DNA of 64,000 bases from Burkholderiales bacterium (GTDB lineage Bacteria; Pseudomonadota; Gammaproteobacteria; Burkholderiales; Burkholderiaceae_C), in contig JACRAY010000015.1 of assembly GCA_016213325.1 (NCBI GenBank), positions 186,001-250,000 of the forward strand. Direction: 5' to 3'. Position 1 is the stretch's first letter, and every line of letters starts with the position of its first letter. This document shows positions 63,713-64,000 of the stretch, in pieces. Under the pieces are notes generated by a model. It saw only the letters and a list, made by a program, of their open reading frames with translations, did not search any database and was not told where the DNA came from. The position numbers and the translations under genes were made by a program.

Positions 63713-64000
63713 ATGTCGCTTCCTCCCGGTGTCACGGTCTTCGAGCGCGGCTGGCTGTCGTCCAACAACATCCTGCTGGCGGACGATGAGTCGGCTGTGC
63801 TGGTCGACAGCGGCTACTGGACACACTCTGTGCAGACCCTGGCGCTGGTGGAGCGGGCGCTGGACGGGCGGGCGCTGGATGCGCTGCTGAACACCCACCT
63901 GCACAGCGACCATTGCGGCGGCAACGCGGCCTTGCAGGAACGCTATCCGGCGCTGCTCACATCGATCCCGCCCGGACAGGCTGAGGCCGTGCGCCATTGG
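63713..64000 (+). CDS. MBL-fold metallo-hydrolase (3'-partial)
   Basis: The first 96 codons of a metallo-beta-lactamase-fold protein, cut by the window end. The zinc motif is THLHSDHCGGN (HxHxDH), preceded by the strand LVDSGYWTHS. ATG 63713 has GGGGG just upstream. It is co-directional with fadD, 19 bp away. The full domain and other metal ligands are outside the window. Confidence 0.85.
   Translation, partial: MSLPPGVTVFERGWLSSNNILLADDESAVLVDSGYWTHSVQTLALVERALDGRALDALLNTHLHSDHCGGNAALQERYPALLTSIPPGQAEAVRHW

Overview
The window is high-GC, densely packed bacterial chromosome from a betaproteobacterium, most likely order Burkholderiales and plausibly family Comamonadaceae. This is inferred from the gene set: a Bug/TctC-type solute receptor, aceK beside isovaleryl-CoA dehydrogenase under LiuR-like operators, the corC-lnt-glyQ-glyS-gmhB-plsC-M48 block, and many Crp/Fnr, cyclase and acyl-CoA genes. 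I could not run a database search, so genus is not called. No rRNA, tRNA or CRISPR array was seen.

Layout. 1-8312: formaldehyde detoxification (class III ADH, cut by the window edge), small stress and redox genes, a katG broken by an in-frame amber codon, an aldolase-like gene, a PhyH-type dioxygenase, a methyltransferase and a membrane class III nucleotide cyclase. 8316-11985: a LysR gene (frameshifted) divergent from an AtuA-like / small AtuA partner / TctC-receptor operon. 12009-20191: a cytochrome b561-YceI fusion followed by a second YceI, an aldo/keto reductase, a GIN-domain protein, a Crp/Fnr-DUF2892-OsmC group, an acrylyl-CoA-reductase-like enzyme, a Lys/Ala-rich periplasmic protein and two c-type cytochromes. 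20318-24637: an RND efflux pair.

24800-27919 is a tight five-gene operon (rhodanese, YchJ, metallophosphoesterase, HAD phosphatase, methyltransferase). 27988-37095 is a ten-gene same-strand array headed by a 24-bp perfect LiuR-type palindrome: thioesterase, isovaleryl-CoA dehydrogenase, carbonic anhydrase, AceK, a small membrane protein, thiolase, SDR, acyl-CoA dehydrogenase, a frameshifted cyclase and a MAPEG protein. The MerR/LiuR-like regulator lies next to it with its own operator. This array fits branched-chain acyl-CoA breakdown to acetyl-CoA, with AceK switching carbon into the glyoxylate bypass.

37595-51221: a multi-domain histidine kinase, an M48-like peptidase, a striking 270-bp cloverleaf-like inverted-repeat element (40796-41065), then the envelope/translation block plsC-gmhB-glyS-glyQ and lnt-corC, split by an opposite-strand BASS transporter/amidohydrolase pair. 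51319-54991 is a complete IS1595-type composite element with 25-bp perfect terminal inverted repeats and an exact 8-bp target duplication. It carries five passenger genes, mostly unrecognised. 55001-64000: the AsnC-type regulator and HPD (tyrosine catabolism), Crp/Fnr and LuxR regulators, a lipase-like hydrolase with a GMC oxidoreductase and its small Tat-type subunit, a FFLEELY protein, an acyl-CoA ligase and the start of an MBL-fold hydrolase.

Themes: structured palindromic elements abut or supply stop codons; two genes have hairpins that sequester the ribosome-binding site; and three genes (katG, lysR, a cyclase) each carry a single-base lesion, which may be real decay or sequence error.
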